A stretch of DNA of 64,000 nt from an uncultured Actinomycetes bacterium (GCA_900314685.1 OMWE01000007.1:62001-126000); one strand, 5' to 3'; shown: positions 8,296-18,392, counted from the stretch's first letter. Made by a program: numbers and translations. Notes: generated from the letters alone by a model not told the origin.

Positions 8296-9255
8296 CTAAC
8301 GCCCCTGCTCGCTGGACTTGCGCAGGCGCAGGGGACGCCAGCCACAGACATCCTCGCGATAGCAGCGCACAAAGGCATCGACGACGCGCGCCGCCTGATC
8401 GTGGCGAGCACCGAGCACGCGCAGCGCCATGCCGCCCCCGCCCAGCAGCGACACGCCCCAGATGGCTTCCTTCTTGCCCAGTTCACTGCACGCAGCGCCG
8501 ATCGCAGCCCGCTCCAACTCGACGGTATCTCCGCCCACGGCCTCGTCCACGACCGTCACCTGGCGCAGGACTGCATAGCCCTCAAAGTAACCCAACCCCG
8601 ACATAGGTTCCGAGCCCGGCATAAGCAGCTGGTAGTCGTTGGCGACGAGGAGGCCCTCCCGTCGGACCTGCGTGTGCAAGCCCAAGTCGGCAAAGCCGAA
8701 GCCCGACCCATCCTCGGTCCAACCCTTCGAGACGCCCTCCGACAGCAGCAGTCGCGCACCCCGGGCCAGCTCGACCTGGCAGTCCAGGCGATAGACCGCC
8801 GTGGCGAAAGGGATCACGTCATCTTGGTAAAACTCAAAGCTCGCGCCCTCGCCCACCTCGATACGGATATCCTGGCTCGTCAGCTCGCCGTGTGGGCATT
8901 TGAGCACGTACGTGCCGGCGTTGGTCGTCACCGCCGCATGGCAGCCAGGTGTCACCTCGTAGCGTGCGGTGTAACGCTCGCCCTCCGTGAGACCGCCACC
9001 CGACGCCAGCACATAGTAGTAGGGCTGCTCGTCCTCACCGGTCACCATGCGCGATGAGATGTGCGAGTTGCCGCGCCGATAGCGGCCGGTCAGGACGGTC
9101 TCGGGCTGCAGGCCTGCGGGACCGGGCACGTCTTTCTGAGAGAAAGACAGACGTAACTCGCCATCGGGCCTCTTCGCGCGAGCGCGGGCCATGCCTTCCG
9201 CGCTCTGGGGTGCCCAGAAGCAAGGGCTCGGGGCCGGACCGTTAGTCTGCGTCAT
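8296..9255 (-). CDS. ureD: Urease accessory protein UreD/UreH
   Basis: This 319-residue protein is the scaffold that binds the urease apoenzyme and, with UreF and UreG, delivers nickel to the active site. Typical UreD features are the [17 protein letters not shown] segment near residue 80, [11 protein letters not shown], and FYQDDVIPF near the middle. It is the last gene of the minus-strand urease operon. Its ATG lies inside the ureG coding region (14-base overlap), and a GGAGG site 9 bases ahead favours this ATG over an upstream TTG. Its C-terminus faces the palindrome array and the MITE-like element. Confidence 0.9.
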   Translation of the reverse strand: MTQTNGPAPSPCFWAPQSAEGMARARAKRPDGELRLSFSQKDVPGPAGLQPETVLTGRYRRGNSHISSRMVTGEDEQPYYYVLASGGGLTEGERYTARYEVTPGCHAAVTTNAGTYVLKCPHGELTSQDIRIEVGEGASFEFYQDDVIPFATAVYRLDCQVELARGARLLLSEGVSKGWTEDGSGFGFADLGLHTQVRREGLLVANDYQLLMPGSEPMSGLGYFEGYAVLRQVTVVDEAVGGDTVELERAAIGAACSELGKKEAIWGVSLLGGGGMALRVLGARHDQAARVVDAFVRCYREDVCGWRPLRLRKSSEQGR

Positions 9256-9871
9256 CCTCAAGGTCCTCCAGCAGGCAGTCCTGCTTTATCCAGGTGATGA
9301 CCTTGTCGAGCCCCTCGTCCTTCATTAGGTTGGTGAAGAAGAAGCTGCCCGCGTCGCGGAACTTCTCGGAGTCCCGGCGCATGCGGTCCAGGTTGGCGCC
9401 GACGTAGGGAGCCAGGTCGATCTTGTTGATGATGAAAAGGTCGCTTTTGATCATGCCCTGACCGGCCTTGCGCGGAATCTTCTCACCCTCGGCCACGTCG
9501 ATCACATAGATGGAGAAATCCACGAGCTCCGGCGAGAAGGTCGCGGCCAGGTTGTCGCCGCCCGACTCCAGGAAGATGAGGTCCAGATCGGGGAAGCGCC
9601 CCTCCAGCTCGTCGATCGCGGCCAGGTTCATGGAGGCGTCCTCGCGGATGGCCGTGTGGGGGCAGCCGCCCGTCTCGACGCCGATGATGCGGTCCGCGGG
9701 CAGCACGGAGTTCTTCTTCATGTACTCCGCGTCCTCCAGCGTGTAGATGTCGTTGGTGATCACGGCCATGGAATAATCGTGCTCCATGGCGCGGGTCAGG
9801 CGCTCGATCAGCATGGTCTTGCCGGACCCGACGGGACCGCCGACGCCGATCCTCACCGCACGTTTGCTCAT
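9242..9871 (-). CDS. ureG: Urease accessory GTPase UreG
   Basis: The 209-residue SIMIBI-class GTPase drives nickel insertion into urease with GTP hydrolysis. It has the P-loop GGPVGSGKT near residue 10, the metal-binding [11 protein letters not shown] (CPH motif), the [15 protein letters not shown] block and the guanine-specificity motif NKID. An open frame continues upstream, but homology starts at [12 protein letters not shown], and GTGAGGT precedes that ATG. It lies 95 bases after ureF and overlaps ureD. Confidence 0.95.
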   Translation of the reverse strand: MSKRAVRIGVGGPVGSGKTMLIERLTRAMEHDYSMAVITNDIYTLEDAEYMKKNSVLPADRIIGVETGGCPHTAIREDASMNLAAIDELEGRFPDLDLIFLESGGDNLAATFSPELVDFSIYVIDVAEGEKIPRKAGQGMIKSDLFIINKIDLAPYVGANLDRMRRDSEKFRDAGSFFFTNLMKDEGLDKVITWIKQDCLLEDLEDDAD

Positions 9872-9966
9872 GTGAACCTCACTTTCTGCCGCGGCCGACG
9901 AGGCTGCGCTGCTTTGATTTCCAGCCAGCTTGGACCAGGCCAACACAAACCCCTGCAAAGACGAAC

Positions 9967-10677
9967 TTACGACATAAAGAGGCGTGCGATCTGGGTCTCA
10001 TGGCGCATCTGCGCCAGCTCGAGCCCCGGCACGCAGGCGCCCAGGTAGCTCTCGTCCAGCCCCGCCACCAGGTCCCAGAGCGGCCCCAGCAGCGAGACCA
10101 CCCTGTCCAGCGCCACCTGGCCCTGCCGCTGGCCCAGGGGCACGGCGCGCACGGCATTTTGCGCCAGCGTCGACGCCACCGAATAGCCGTACATCACAAA
10201 GGCCTGACGGGCGTCCGCGCCGCTCGCGTGCGCAAGCAGGGCAAAGGCCAGCGCCGGGTTGCCGTAGCTCTCCCCCGCCGCCATGCGGTCCGCGTACTCG
10301 TCGAGCAGGGGCACCCCCGCGTGCAGGAGCCTGATCAGCGACACCATCTGGCGTGCGATGAGCCGCGTGCCCTCGCGCGTCTCGCGGGCCGGCGTGGAGC
10401 AGTAGATGATCCGGTCCAGGTCCCAGACCCGCCGGACGTCGCCTGCGTCGAGCGCCTCATAGGTCAGCCGCACCAGGAACCCCTCCCCGTACGCGTACTG
10501 CGAGCGGAAGTAGGCCTCGAACCACTCCTCGAACTGCGGCGCTTTTTTGATGCGGCCGTCGGAGAGGTAGTTCTCCATGCCGAAGGAGTGGTTGAAGGAT
10601 CCGATCGGAAAGGTCGAGTCGCACACCTGGAAGAGACGCGCATAGGCCATCACGTCGAGGTCGGCGCTGGTCGGCAT
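9967..10677 (-). CDS. ureF: Urease accessory protein UreF
   Basis: The ~236-residue protein binds UreD and UreG in the activation complex. Diagnostic motifs are [20 protein letters not shown] near the N-terminus, an ETREGTRLI segment and the C-terminal [10 protein letters not shown]. The start is uncertain. No strong Shine-Dalgarno sequence precedes the ATG at 10677, another ATG lies at 10650, and one at 10746 would overlap the ureE tail by about 14 bases and add 23 residues of non-conserved sequence. I chose 10677 because family homology begins soon after it. Confidence 0.88.
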   Translation of the reverse strand: MPTSADLDVMAYARLFQVCDSTFPIGSFNHSFGMENYLSDGRIKKAPQFEEWFEAYFRSQYAYGEGFLVRLTYEALDAGDVRRVWDLDRIIYCSTPARETREGTRLIARQMVSLIRLLHAGVPLLDEYADRMAAGESYGNPALAFALLAHASGADARQAFVMYGYSVASTLAQNAVRAVPLGQRQGQVALDRVVSLLGPLWDLVAGLDESYLGACVPGLELAQMRHETQIARLFMS

Positions 10678-10732
10678 TGCGACGGGAGTCGTGCCGGACG
10701 CTAGGCAAGACGGACTCTCACGCACCGCGGGG

Positions 10733-11293
10733 TTACTCGTGGTCATGGTGGCGTTGCTCGTGGTCGTGATGGTGCTCGTGGTCGTGATGGTGCTCGTGGT
10801 CGTGATGGTGCTCGTGGTCGTGATGGTGCTCGTGGTCATGGTGGTGGTGGCTGAGGTCGGCGTAGCGCATGGCCTCGGTCAGCTGGCGCTTCTCCACCGT
10901 GAAGGCCACGCCCTGCCCGCGCAGCGTGTCTTCCACCACGGGGTCGCGCAAGAGGGTGATCGTACCGTCGGCCACCTGCACGGGCTTGTGGAGATTGCCC
11001 AGCATGTGGGCGATGCGGCCCATCGCGTCGATGTCGCCCGGCGTCACCACCATCACCTCGTCGGGGATGACGGAGAGTAAGAGTAGGTTGCCGCCGCCCA
11101 GGTCGAAGACGGACCCTGCCTCCAGCGCGGGCTCCCCATCGTCCAGGCGGATGCCGTAGCTGTTGCCATGGTCCGTCTGTACGCGGAGGATGCGCTTGAG
11201 CAAATCGTCGCTTTTGACCATCGCGGTCTCGATGTGGTACGAGTCCAGATGGGGTATGTCGTGCGCGTTGCCGAGGGCTTTTGTCAGAATCAC
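10733..11293 (-). CDS. ureE: Urease nickel metallochaperone UreE with long histidine tail
   Basis: The ~186-residue protein binds Ni2+ and hands it to UreG. Residues 1-75 form the peptide-binding-like domain and the next ~75 the metal-binding domain, with the GDIDAMGRIAHMLGNLHKP segment carrying the GNxH nickel motif. The last ~35 residues repeat HHHDHE five times, a nickel-storing tail. The start is a GTG at 11293 with AGGAAGGGGAG upstream. The track upstream of it does not resemble UreE. It lies 111 bases after ureC. Confidence 0.9.
   Translation of the reverse strand: MILTKALGNAHDIPHLDSYHIETAMVKSDDLLKRILRVQTDHGNSYGIRLDDGEPALEAGSVFDLGGGNLLLLSVIPDEVMVVTPGDIDAMGRIAHMLGNLHKPVQVADGTITLLRDPVVEDTLRGQGVAFTVEKRQLTEAMRYADLSHHHHDHEHHHDHEHHHDHEHHHDHEHHHDHEQRHHDHE
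10756..10845. repeat. Five 18-bp tandem repeats coding the UreE histidine tail
   Basis: Units begin at 10756, 10774, 10792, 10810 and 10828. Four are identical and the fifth differs slightly. Each codes one HHHDHE block on the minus strand. Unit number could vary by slippage without shifting the frame. Confidence 0.9.
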
Positions 11294-11404
11294 GTTTGCT
11301 CCCCTTCCTGTGTCTGACAGGGGGGACGTCCCCGCTCGCGCGGAGGCGTCCCACATATTGGTTGTATGTCGTTACCGACCCAGCCGGCGCCCGCCACGTT
11401 CCTC

Positions 11405-13126
11405 TTAGAACATGAAGTAGCGCTGCGCCAGGGGCACCTCGTCCACCGTGTCGCAGTCGATCTCCTCCCCGTCGATCGTGGTGACGAAGGTCTGCGGGTC
11501 TATCTGGATCGTGGCCGGCGCGTAGTCGTTAAACTTCATGTCGCGCTTCATGAGGTTGCGGCAGTTGTGGACCGGCAAGACGATCTTGGACAGGCCCAGC
11601 TCCTCCTTGATGCCGTGGTCGTAGGCGTACTGGGAGACGAACGTCTTGAAGCATTTGCCGACCGCCGCGCCCTTTGCGCCGTAGAGCTCGCGCTCGAAGA
11701 TGGGCTCGGGAGTGGGCAGGGAGGCGGAGGCGTCGCCCATCACACCGTAGACGATCGCGCCGTTGCCCAGGATCATCTTGGGTTTGGCACCGAAGAACTT
11801 CGGGTCCCACAGCACGAGGTCGGCGTATTTGCCCACCTCGATGGAGCCGATGTAGTCCGAGACGCCCGCGACGATGGCCGGGTTGATCGTGTACTTGGCC
11901 ACGTAGCGCTTGATGCGGTTGTTGTCGGAGTACTCGGAGTCGCTGGGCAGGCAGCCGCGCTGGTCCTTCATCTTGGAGGCCAGCTGCCAGCAACGCATGC
12001 CCACCTCGCCGATGCGGCCCATGGCCTGGGCGTCGGAGGTCATCACGGAGATGGCACCGAGGTCGTGCAGGACGTCCTCGGCGGCGATGGTCTGCTTGCG
12101 CACGCGCGACTCGGCGAAGGCAACGTCCTCGGGGACATTGGGGTCCAGGTTGTGGCAGACCATGGTCATGTCGAAGAGCTCGTCGATGACGTTGGCCGTG
12201 TAGGGGTCGGTGGGGTTGGTGGAAGAGGGCAGGATGTTCTGCTGACCGACGCAGATCATGATGTCGGGCGCGTGGCCGCCGCCGGCGCCCTCGGAGTGGA
12301 AGGTGTGGACGGTATTGCCGCCAAAGGCCGAGAGGGTATTTTGGACAAAGCCGCCCTCGTTGAGCGAGTCGGTGTGCACCGCGTAGGAGACGTCGTACTG
12401 GTTGCAGGCCTCGATGGAGTTGCGGATGCCCGAGGCGGTGGCGCCCCAGTCCTCGTGGGTCTTGACGCCGGCCGCACCTGCCATGATCTGCTCGCCGATG
12501 GTCTCCGGACGCGCGCCTGAGCCCTTGGCGTAGGCGCCGGCGTTCCAGGGCATGGCGTCGAAGGCTTCGAGCATGCGGTGGATGTTGTAGGCGCCAGGGG
12601 TGCAGGTGGTCGAGCGGGTGCCCTCGGCCGGGCCCGTGCCACCGCCAAAGACAGTCGTGATGCCGCCGTCGAGCGCGGCGTGCGGCAGGTCGGCGGAGAG
12701 GTAGTGCACGTGCAGGTCGATGCCGCCCGCGGTGAGGATGCAGCCCTCGCCGGAGATAGCTTCGGTGGACGCGCCGACCACGAAGTCCACGTCGTCCATC
12801 AGGTCGGGGTTGCCGCCCTTGCCGATACCGGCGATCTTGCCGTCGCGGATGCCCACGTCCGCCTTGTAGATACCGGTGTAGTCGATGATGACCGCACCGG
12901 AGATAATCATGTCCACGACCTGCGGGTTCTCGGAGCGCAGCTCGGTGGCCGAGACGCCCATGCCGTCGCGCAGGACCTTGCCGCCGCCGTATTTGCACTC
13001 TTGGCCGTGCACGGTGTAGTCCTTCTCCACGCGCGCGTAGAGGTTGGTGTCGCCCAGGCGCACGGAGTCGCCCTCCGCGGGCCCGAAAAGCTGGGCGTAC
13101 TGCACGTGGTCCATATCAAAAGCCAT
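11405..13126 (-). CDS. ureC: Urease subunit alpha
   Basis: The 573-residue catalytic subunit hydrolyses urea to ammonia and carbamate at a di-nickel site. The nickel ligands are visible: the LHVH pair, the lysine to be carbamylated in [13 protein letters not shown], the His of [10 protein letters not shown], the His of [15 protein letters not shown], and the Asp of TSDAQAMGR. The flap Cys and catalytic His are present in MVCHNLD, although the next residue, usually a second His, is Asn. Length matches the family. The long open frame upstream is ureB in another frame. The ATG at 13126 follows GGAAGGGAAG and gives the conserved N-terminus. Confidence 0.97.
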   Translation of the reverse strand: MAFDMDHVQYAQLFGPAEGDSVRLGDTNLYARVEKDYTVHGQECKYGGGKVLRDGMGVSATELRSENPQVVDMIISGAVIIDYTGIYKADVGIRDGKIAGIGKGGNPDLMDDVDFVVGASTEAISGEGCILTAGGIDLHVHYLSADLPHAALDGGITTVFGGGTGPAEGTRSTTCTPGAYNIHRMLEAFDAMPWNAGAYAKGSGARPETIGEQIMAGAAGVKTHEDWGATASGIRNSIEACNQYDVSYAVHTDSLNEGGFVQNTLSAFGGNTVHTFHSEGAGGGHAPDIMICVGQQNILPSSTNPTDPYTANVIDELFDMTMVCHNLDPNVPEDVAFAESRVRKQTIAAEDVLHDLGAISVMTSDAQAMGRIGEVGMRCWQLASKMKDQRGCLPSDSEYSDNNRIKRYVAKYTINPAIVAGVSDYIGSIEVGKYADLVLWDPKFFGAKPKMILGNGAIVYGVMGDASASLPTPEPIFERELYGAKGAAVGKCFKTFVSQYAYDHGIKEELGLSKIVLPVHNCRNLMKRDMKFNDYAPATIQIDPQTFVTTIDGEEIDCDTVDEVPLAQRYFMF

Positions 13127-13149
13127 GGTAGTCTTCCCTTCCGCGCCTG

Positions 13150-13482
13150 TTACGCCAGCGGGCGGTCGATGCCGTCCAGATAGCCGTTGACCCTGTCGTT
13201 GAATCCAAAGCAGCGGCGCTTGCCGCCGAAGTCCACCAGCGGGACCGTGCGGGTCTGGCCAGGCTCGAAGCGGATGGCCGTGCCTGCGGCGATGTCGAGG
13301 TGCTTGCCGTACGCCTTGGCACGGTCGAACTGCAGGCCCTGCTCGTTGGCCTCGTAGAAGTGGAAATTGGACCCCACCTGCACGGCACGGTCGCCGACGT
13401 TGGTGACCTCGAGCTCGATGGCCTCGTAGCCGACGTTGTAGGGCACCGGGCCCTCGGTCAGGTGATACTCTCCTGGAATCAT
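13150..13482 (-). CDS. ureB: Urease subunit beta
   Basis: The 110-residue protein is the beta subunit of the three-chain urease, a structural partner of UreA and UreC. It begins MIPGEYHL and contains the family blocks [11 protein letters not shown] and [17 protein letters not shown], followed by a [10 protein letters not shown] segment. It lies 23 bases upstream of ureC and 18 bases downstream of ureA, so the structural genes are tightly linked. The separate A, B and C chains are the usual bacterial layout, unlike the fused Helicobacter form. Confidence 0.96.
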   Translation of the reverse strand: MIPGEYHLTEGPVPYNVGYEAIELEVTNVGDRAVQVGSNFHFYEANEQGLQFDRAKAYGKHLDIAAGTAIRFEPGQTRTVPLVDFGGKRRCFGFNDRVNGYLDGIDRPLA

Positions 13483-13500
13483 CGCTGTCTCCTTGGCTGG

Positions 13501-13803
13501 CTACTTGATCGGGTCGTGGACGGTCACGAGCTTGGTGCCGTCGGGGAAGGTGCACTCGACCTGGATCATGGGGATCATCTCGGGCACGCCCTCCATCACG
13601 TCGTCGCGAGTAAGCAGAGCACCGCCCTCCGCCATGAGCTCGGCCACGGTCTTGCCGGCGCGGGCCCCCTCCATGATGTCCTTGGTGATGTAGGCGACGC
13701 TCTCGGGATGGTTGAGCTTGAGGCCCGCCGCCTTGCGCTGCTCGGCGATGAAACCGGCCAGCCAGGCCTCCATCTTCTCGCGTTCCTTCTCGGTGAGGTT
13801 CAT
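13501..13803 (-). CDS. ureA: Urease subunit gamma
   Basis: The 100-residue gamma subunit starts [14 protein letters not shown] and contains the family segments [28 protein letters not shown], and the C-terminal [22 protein letters not shown] two codons upstream could also be read, but the GGGAG site is better spaced for the ATG at 13803, and the resulting 100 residues is the standard family length. It is the first structural gene after ureI. Confidence 0.96.
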   Translation of the reverse strand: MNLTEKEREKMEAWLAGFIAEQRKAAGLKLNHPESVAYITKDIMEGARAGKTVAELMAEGGALLTRDDVMEGVPEMIPMIQVECTFPDGTKLVTVHDPIK

Positions 13804-13856
13804 GGACACGTGCTCCCTTCTTGTGCCTGTCCTTGCTTCTTCTTATCCGGTCCTTC

Positions 13857-14399
13857 TTACAGCGGCCATATGCCCGTCAGCATGAGGAAGCCCGGTATCC
13901 ATGCCGTGACAACTCCCTCGACGATGCCCAGGTAGCTGGGGAATTTGCCAAGGTCCTTGCCCAGGGTGCTGCCCAAAAAGCCCGTGAGCCACAGCAGGCC
14001 CCACAGCCACCAGATAATCCCGTAAAGGGGGCCGAACATCCCCACAAAGCCCGCCTTGCCCGCGTAGTTGATCCACGAGAGGATGCCGCAGGGAATCGAG
14101 TTGATGGCGACAAAGAGGCTGAAGATGCCATAGAGGCGCTGGTCGAGCTCGAAGATGGTGTTGATGGCGGAGTAGAGGTAGGTAAAGGCGAAAAGCAAGC
14201 CCGTCGCGCAGCCGTAGAACCACCAGGGGCCCTGGCCCGTGCAGGCGCCGTAGATAATCACGGCGAAATTGCACACCACGCCCAGACCGCCTGTGAAGAT
14301 GTTCATGACAGCGCTGGATTTGTCCTCGATCCCGAGGACACCGTTCGCACCGTTGCTGATGAGCACGATGCCCACGTAAAGCAGAACCACTCCTAGCAT
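13857..14399 (-). CDS. ureI: AmiS/UreI-family urea channel
   Basis: The ~180-residue integral membrane protein has six hydrophobic segments and belongs to the AmiS/UreI family, which forms hexameric urea or short-chain amide channels in the inner membrane. N-terminal [17 protein letters not shown] and internal [14 protein letters not shown] and [10 protein letters not shown] segments fit the family. Of two nearby ATGs, 14399 is best spaced from GAAGGGG, while 14408 abuts that site. It is the first gene of the urease operon, so it likely supplies urea to the enzyme. Whether it is proton-gated as in Helicobacter cannot be told from sequence alone. Confidence 0.9.
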   Translation of the reverse strand: MLGVVLLYVGIVLISNGANGVLGIEDKSSAVMNIFTGGLGVVCNFAVIIYGACTGQGPWWFYGCATGLLFAFTYLYSAINTIFELDQRLYGIFSLFVAINSIPCGILSWINYAGKAGFVGMFGPLYGIIWWLWGLLWLTGFLGSTLGKDLGKFPSYLGIVEGVVTAWIPGFLMLTGIWPL

Positions 14400-15562
14400 G
14401 ACTACCATCCCCTTCGCATGGGACTTGTCGGCGCTCGCATGCGCGTCGGAGTCTGGCTGGCGCGCTCGGCTCCCGCGCCGCGTTTTCACACAGCCTAGTC
14501 ATCAGTGATTTCAGTGTTGCCGCGATGCCGACGCCGGTAACGCTGCCGCTCAAAACACGCAACAAAGCTTTAGCTTTGGAAACATTCGCCGTGAAGCCTC
14601 CCCGCGGCCTGACTTGCGGATTTACAGGCTGCCATACACATGCGACTTTTTACAGTGCCGGCTGAACGCCGCCTTTGAAGACCGAACACCGCCTTTGGAG
14701 CTTCACCGTCAAGACTTATCTAGCGAGGTGAGCCGGCTCGTCCTGGTCTCCCAGCCGAAAATCGGAGCAGCAAAGAGGCCCCGTCGCCTTGGCAATTAAA
14801 CCACGCCTCACACTACTGGTCACTTTCTTGCATGTTTCATCGAAAAGCCCAAGTGATGCGAGATTTGGGAGCGTCTTTCCTGAAGTTTCTTCGCACGACT
14901 AGCCCATTTCTCGTTTTTCTACGACAAAGCAATCGATCGTGCGAGATTTCTTCTTCCCGGCGCCCATGCAGCCTCGCACTACCGTCGACATTCTGGAATA
15001 AAACACCGAAAGTGACCGATGGTGCGAGGTAACTCACATATCCCCTGTGCCCGCGCCCCCTTGATCTTCACTATGCGGAAATGTCGAGTTCGCACTACCG
15101 TCGGCATTCGGTCAATACGCACCGAAAACAACCGGTAGTGCGAGATGAGGTCTCGCGCGGCCTCTTGTTCAGGAAGTCAGATCAATTGCATGCGGCCCAA
15201 TCGCGCAATCAGATCTCGCACAGACCGATGGTTCCTATGAGAAAAGACATTTTATTGGCAGTAGTGCGAGACCACATCACTGGGGTGGATCATGCAGCAC
15301 GTACGGGCAATGCGAGCAGTCAGCACGGACAGGCAGCACAAACCGGCAGTGCGGGGAAGGCGGCACGACTGGCAACACAGGCTGGCAATGCGGAGAAAGC
15401 AGAGCAATCAGCTCGGGGCGATCGGCGCGGGGCGATCGGTGCAGGGTAGCATGGCGATATAAGGTCGCGAGACAGTCCGTCTTTTTTAAGGAGTTCGTCC
15501 GCCCAGCTCAGCGGCTCAGCGGTGCGCGCAACAATAGCCAGCGGAACCCCAAGGAGGAAAGC
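14400..15562. other. Non-coding region upstream of the urease operon
   Basis: The region between divergent ureI and the M20 peptidase shows no convincing gene. The urease promoter should lie in 14400-14600, but no clear hexamer pair stands out. From 14851 to 15272 it is occupied by small hairpin repeats, and 15300-15420 holds GGCAATGCG-like near-repeats. Confidence 0.6.
14851..15272. repeat. Array of REP-like hairpins built on GTGCGAGA
   Basis: Several copies of a short palindromic unit occur in both orientations. Arms pair at 14972-14987 with 15016-15029, at 15090-15100 with 15133-15144, and at 15214-15222 with 15263-15272. Single copies lie near 14856 and 14939. The arms share CTCGCACTACCG and its complement. 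Confidence 0.7.
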
Positions 15563-16822
15563 ATGGACCCAGACCGGCTCGCCCGACTGCACCGCATCGC
15601 CGTCGCCTACCACGAAGAAGAGCTCGAGCTCCTGCGCAAGCTCGCCCGCATCCCCGCCCCGACGGGCCACGAGGAGCGGCGCGCCAAGTTCGTGGCCGAC
15701 TGGCTCCGCGCCCAGGGCGCGCCCCGCGTCGAGGTCACGCCCGAGCACAACGTGCTCTGCCTGCTGGCCCCCGATTTGGAAAGCCCGGATAAGAAGAACC
15801 GCGCGGCAGGTGACGACACCGCAGATGCAGCCGACGCCGCCGCGCACCTCCCCGCACCGGACCTGGACGTCTTTGCCGCGCACCTGGACGTGGTCTTCGA
15901 CGACACCGACGCCCTGCCCCTGCACGAGGACGAGCACCGCATCTACGCCCCCGGCGTCGGCGACGACACCGCCAACCTCGTCGGCCTGCTCATGGCCACC
16001 AAATACCTGATCCACCACCCCGCCGCGCTGCACGGCCGCCACGTCCTGATGGTGGCCAACGTCGGCGAGGAGGGCCTCGGCAACCTCCTGGGCACTAAAG
16101 CCCTCTTCCGGCACGCCGCCCCGCGCGTGCGCAGCTTCACGACCTTCGACCTCTACCTGCCGCAATGCATCTCGGTCGCGGTCGGCTCGCGCCGCTGGCG
16201 CATCCGGGTCCGCACGCAGGGCGGCCACTCCTACCAGAATTTCGGCCGTCCCAACGCGGTCGAGCGCCTCTGCGCGCTGATCGAGCACCTCTACCACGAC
16301 CCGCTGCCTGCGGACCTGCCCGCTCGCGTCACCTACAACGTCGGCCACATCGAGGGCGGCACCACCGTCAACGCCATCGCCGCGACGGCCGAGGTCCTCT
16401 ACGAGTGCCGTTCCACCTCGGAAGAAGCGCTCACGCTCATGGCCGCCCGCCTTGAGAAGACGATCGAGGCCCTCCGCGTCGAGGACGAGGAGGGCGACCA
16501 GGGCGTGGAGATCACCGTCGAGTCGATCGGCGTCCGCCCCGGCAATGCCTCGCACCAGCCGGCCGCGCAGACCATCCTGTCCCGCCTCGCCGCCCGCACG
16601 GTCGCCGATATCACCGGCGAGCAGCCCGACACCGCGCCGGCCTCGACCGATGCCAACGTCCCGCTCTCCCTGGGCATCCCCGCCGACTGCGTGGGTGCCG
16701 TCCGCGGCGCGCTCCTGCACACCCGCGACGAGTGGATCGACAAGGACAGCCTGGTAGACGGCCTGTCCGTGATTCTTTCACTGATGACCGAGGCGCGCCA
16801 CGCCGAGGCGCAGACGCGCTAA
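15563..16822 (+). CDS. M20 family metallopeptidase
   Basis: The 419-residue protein belongs to the M20 zinc peptidases (ArgE/DapE/PepT-like), cytosolic enzymes that cleave N-acyl amino acids or di- and tripeptides. The AAHLDVVFDD segment carries the first metal His and the catalytic Asp, GVGDDTANLVGLL the bridging Asp, and ANVGEEGLGN the catalytic and metal Glu pair. A dimerisation domain follows from about residue 210. An Ala/Asp-rich insertion (about residues 75-105) sits between the first two strands. The start has AAGGAGG upstream. Its last four bases overlap the end of convergent hisS. Exact substrate is not assignable. Confidence 0.85.
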   Translation: MDPDRLARLHRIAVAYHEEELELLRKLARIPAPTGHEERRAKFVADWLRAQGAPRVEVTPEHNVLCLLAPDLESPDKKNRAAGDDTADAADAAAHLPAPDLDVFAAHLDVVFDDTDALPLHEDEHRIYAPGVGDDTANLVGLLMATKYLIHHPAALHGRHVLMVANVGEEGLGNLLGTKALFRHAAPRVRSFTTFDLYLPQCISVAVGSRRWRIRVRTQGGHSYQNFGRPNAVERLCALIEHLYHDPLPADLPARVTYNVGHIEGGTTVNAIAATAEVLYECRSTSEEALTLMAARLEKTIEALRVEDEEGDQGVEITVESIGVRPGNASHQPAAQTILSRLAARTVADITGEQPDTAPASTDANVPLSLGIPADCVGAVRGALLHTRDEWIDKDSLVDGLSVILSLMTEARHAEAQTR

Positions 16823-18135
16823 TCCAGCAGCTCGACGACCTTGGCAGTAAGGTCGGCCATCGGGACCTGCACCTGCTCGTGCGTGCCCATGTCGCGCACG
16901 GTGGCGACACCCGCGGCCACCTCGTCGGGGCCCAGCACCACGCAGAGGCGCGCGTTGTGCTTGTCGGCCTGCTTGAACTGGCTCTTGAGCGAACGGCCCT
17001 GGTAGTCGGCCTCGGTGCGGATGCCGGCGGAGCGCAGCGCCAGCGTCGCCTGGAAGGCGGCCTCACGCAGCTCGGGCAGGGTGTTGGCCACGTACACGCA
17101 GCTCGGCTCGTCGCCGGCCAGGTCCACGCCCGCGTCCTCGAGCGCCAGCATGATGCGCTCGAAGCCCACGGCAAAGCCGATGCCCGGCGTGTGCTTGCCG
17201 CCCTCGAGCTCGGCCAGGCCGTCGTAGCGACCGCCGCCGCCGATGGCGCCGATGCCCGCGTTGGCGGTGTACTCCACCTCAAACACGGTACGCATGTAGT
17301 AGTCCAGGCCGCGCACCAGCGTCGGGTCCTCGATGTAAGAAATACCGGCCTCGTCCAGGTACTTCTTCACCTGGGCGTAGTGGGCCTGGCAGTCGTCGCA
17401 GAGGTTGTCGGTCACGAGCGGCGCGTCCTGCATGATCTCGCGGTCGCGGTCGACCTTGCAGTCAAAGGCGCGCAGCGGGTTGAGGTCGGCGCGCTCGCGG
17501 CAGTCCTCGCACATCTCGTCGGCGTGGTCCAGGATGAACTGGCGGACCTTCTCGCGGTAGGCGGGGCGGCACGCGGCGTCGCCCATCGAGTTGATGCGCA
17601 GGGTCAGGCTCTCCTGGGGCAGGCCCAGGCGCTTGTAGAACTCCATCAGCATGATAATCGTCTCGGCATCGGCCGCGGGGTCCTCGGCGCCCAGCCACTC
17701 GACGCCCACCTGGTGGAACTGACGCAGGCGGCCACGCTGCGGGCGCTCACCGCGGAACATAGCCTCGCCGTACCAGACCTTGGCGGGAGCCGCGCCCTGC
17801 GGCACAAAGTTGTGCTCGACGGCCGCGCGCACGACGCCCGCCGTGCCCTCAGGCCTCATCGCCATGCGCTGCTTGGCCTTGAGCCCGTCCTCGCTGCCGC
17901 GGGCAAACACGTCCTCCAGCAGCGCACCGCTGAAGACGCGGAACATCTCCTTGCGCACCACGTCGGTCGACTCGCCGATGCCGTGGGTAAAGGTCGCGAC
18001 CTGCTCGATCGCCGGTGTCTCGATCGCGTTGAACCCGTACGCGCCAAAAAGCTCGCGCGCGATGTCGCACATCCGCTGCCAGCTGCGCATATAGCCGCCG
18101 TAGAGGTCCTCGGTACCCTGAATCCGCTGTGCCAC
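16819..18135 (-). CDS. hisS: Histidine--tRNA ligase
   Basis: The 438-residue class II synthetase charges tRNA-His. It starts GTGGCACAG (VAQRIQGTEDLYGG) with GAGGGG upstream. The usual family motifs are visible: RPEGTAGVVRA (motif 2 region), FRGERPQRGRLRQFHQVGVE, the histidine-specific LVRGLDYYMRTVFE and the C-terminal GGGRYDGL followed by GIGFAVGFERI (motif 3), then an anticodon-binding domain. The insertion with CEDCRERADLNPL and NLCDDCQAHY is normal for the family. Its stop overlaps the convergent M20 gene by four bases. Confidence 0.96.
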   Translation of the reverse strand: MAQRIQGTEDLYGGYMRSWQRMCDIARELFGAYGFNAIETPAIEQVATFTHGIGESTDVVRKEMFRVFSGALLEDVFARGSEDGLKAKQRMAMRPEGTAGVVRAAVEHNFVPQGAAPAKVWYGEAMFRGERPQRGRLRQFHQVGVEWLGAEDPAADAETIIMLMEFYKRLGLPQESLTLRINSMGDAACRPAYREKVRQFILDHADEMCEDCRERADLNPLRAFDCKVDRDREIMQDAPLVTDNLCDDCQAHYAQVKKYLDEAGISYIEDPTLVRGLDYYMRTVFEVEYTANAGIGAIGGGGRYDGLAELEGGKHTPGIGFAVGFERIMLALEDAGVDLAGDEPSCVYVANTLPELREAAFQATLALRSAGIRTEADYQGRSLKSQFKQADKHNARLCVVLGPDEVAAGVATVRDMGTHEQVQVPMADLTAKVVELLD

Positions 18136-18251
18136 ACTAGCCCCTCTCGTCTGCCCGCGCGCCGCCGTCGGCCGCGGGTCGGATAGCTTGCTCCCTCGGC
18201 ACCGTCGGCGGGTGGTCCGCGCGGGTGCCGGCATTTCGTCCGCAGGTCAGT

Positions 18252-18289
18252 ATAGAAGAAAAACGCGGCAGGCCGATAGACCTGCCGCG
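18252..18289 (-). terminator. Terminator between ilvE and hisS
   Basis: A 9-bp perfect stem (18264-18272 with 18281-18289) is followed on the minus strand by TTTTTCTT. It ends the ilvE transcript about 100 bases after its stop. Confidence 0.8.
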
Positions 18290-18392
18290 CCTCTTCACGC
18301 GTTTGTCTTCACTCGGGCATCCGCGGACGCCGCATACGCCGACATCCCCGGGCCGAGCTCGATCCGAGCCGACCTGGGACAAGACGGACGCG

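Noticed and set aside
9872..9958. N-terminal extension of UreG
   Set aside because: Homology begins at [12 protein letters not shown], and a ribosome site precedes that ATG, whereas the extension resembles no family member.
15081..15449. 122-codon plus-strand frame between ureI and the M20 peptidase
   Set aside because: It runs through the hairpin repeats, has no ribosome site and a composition typical of chance frames.
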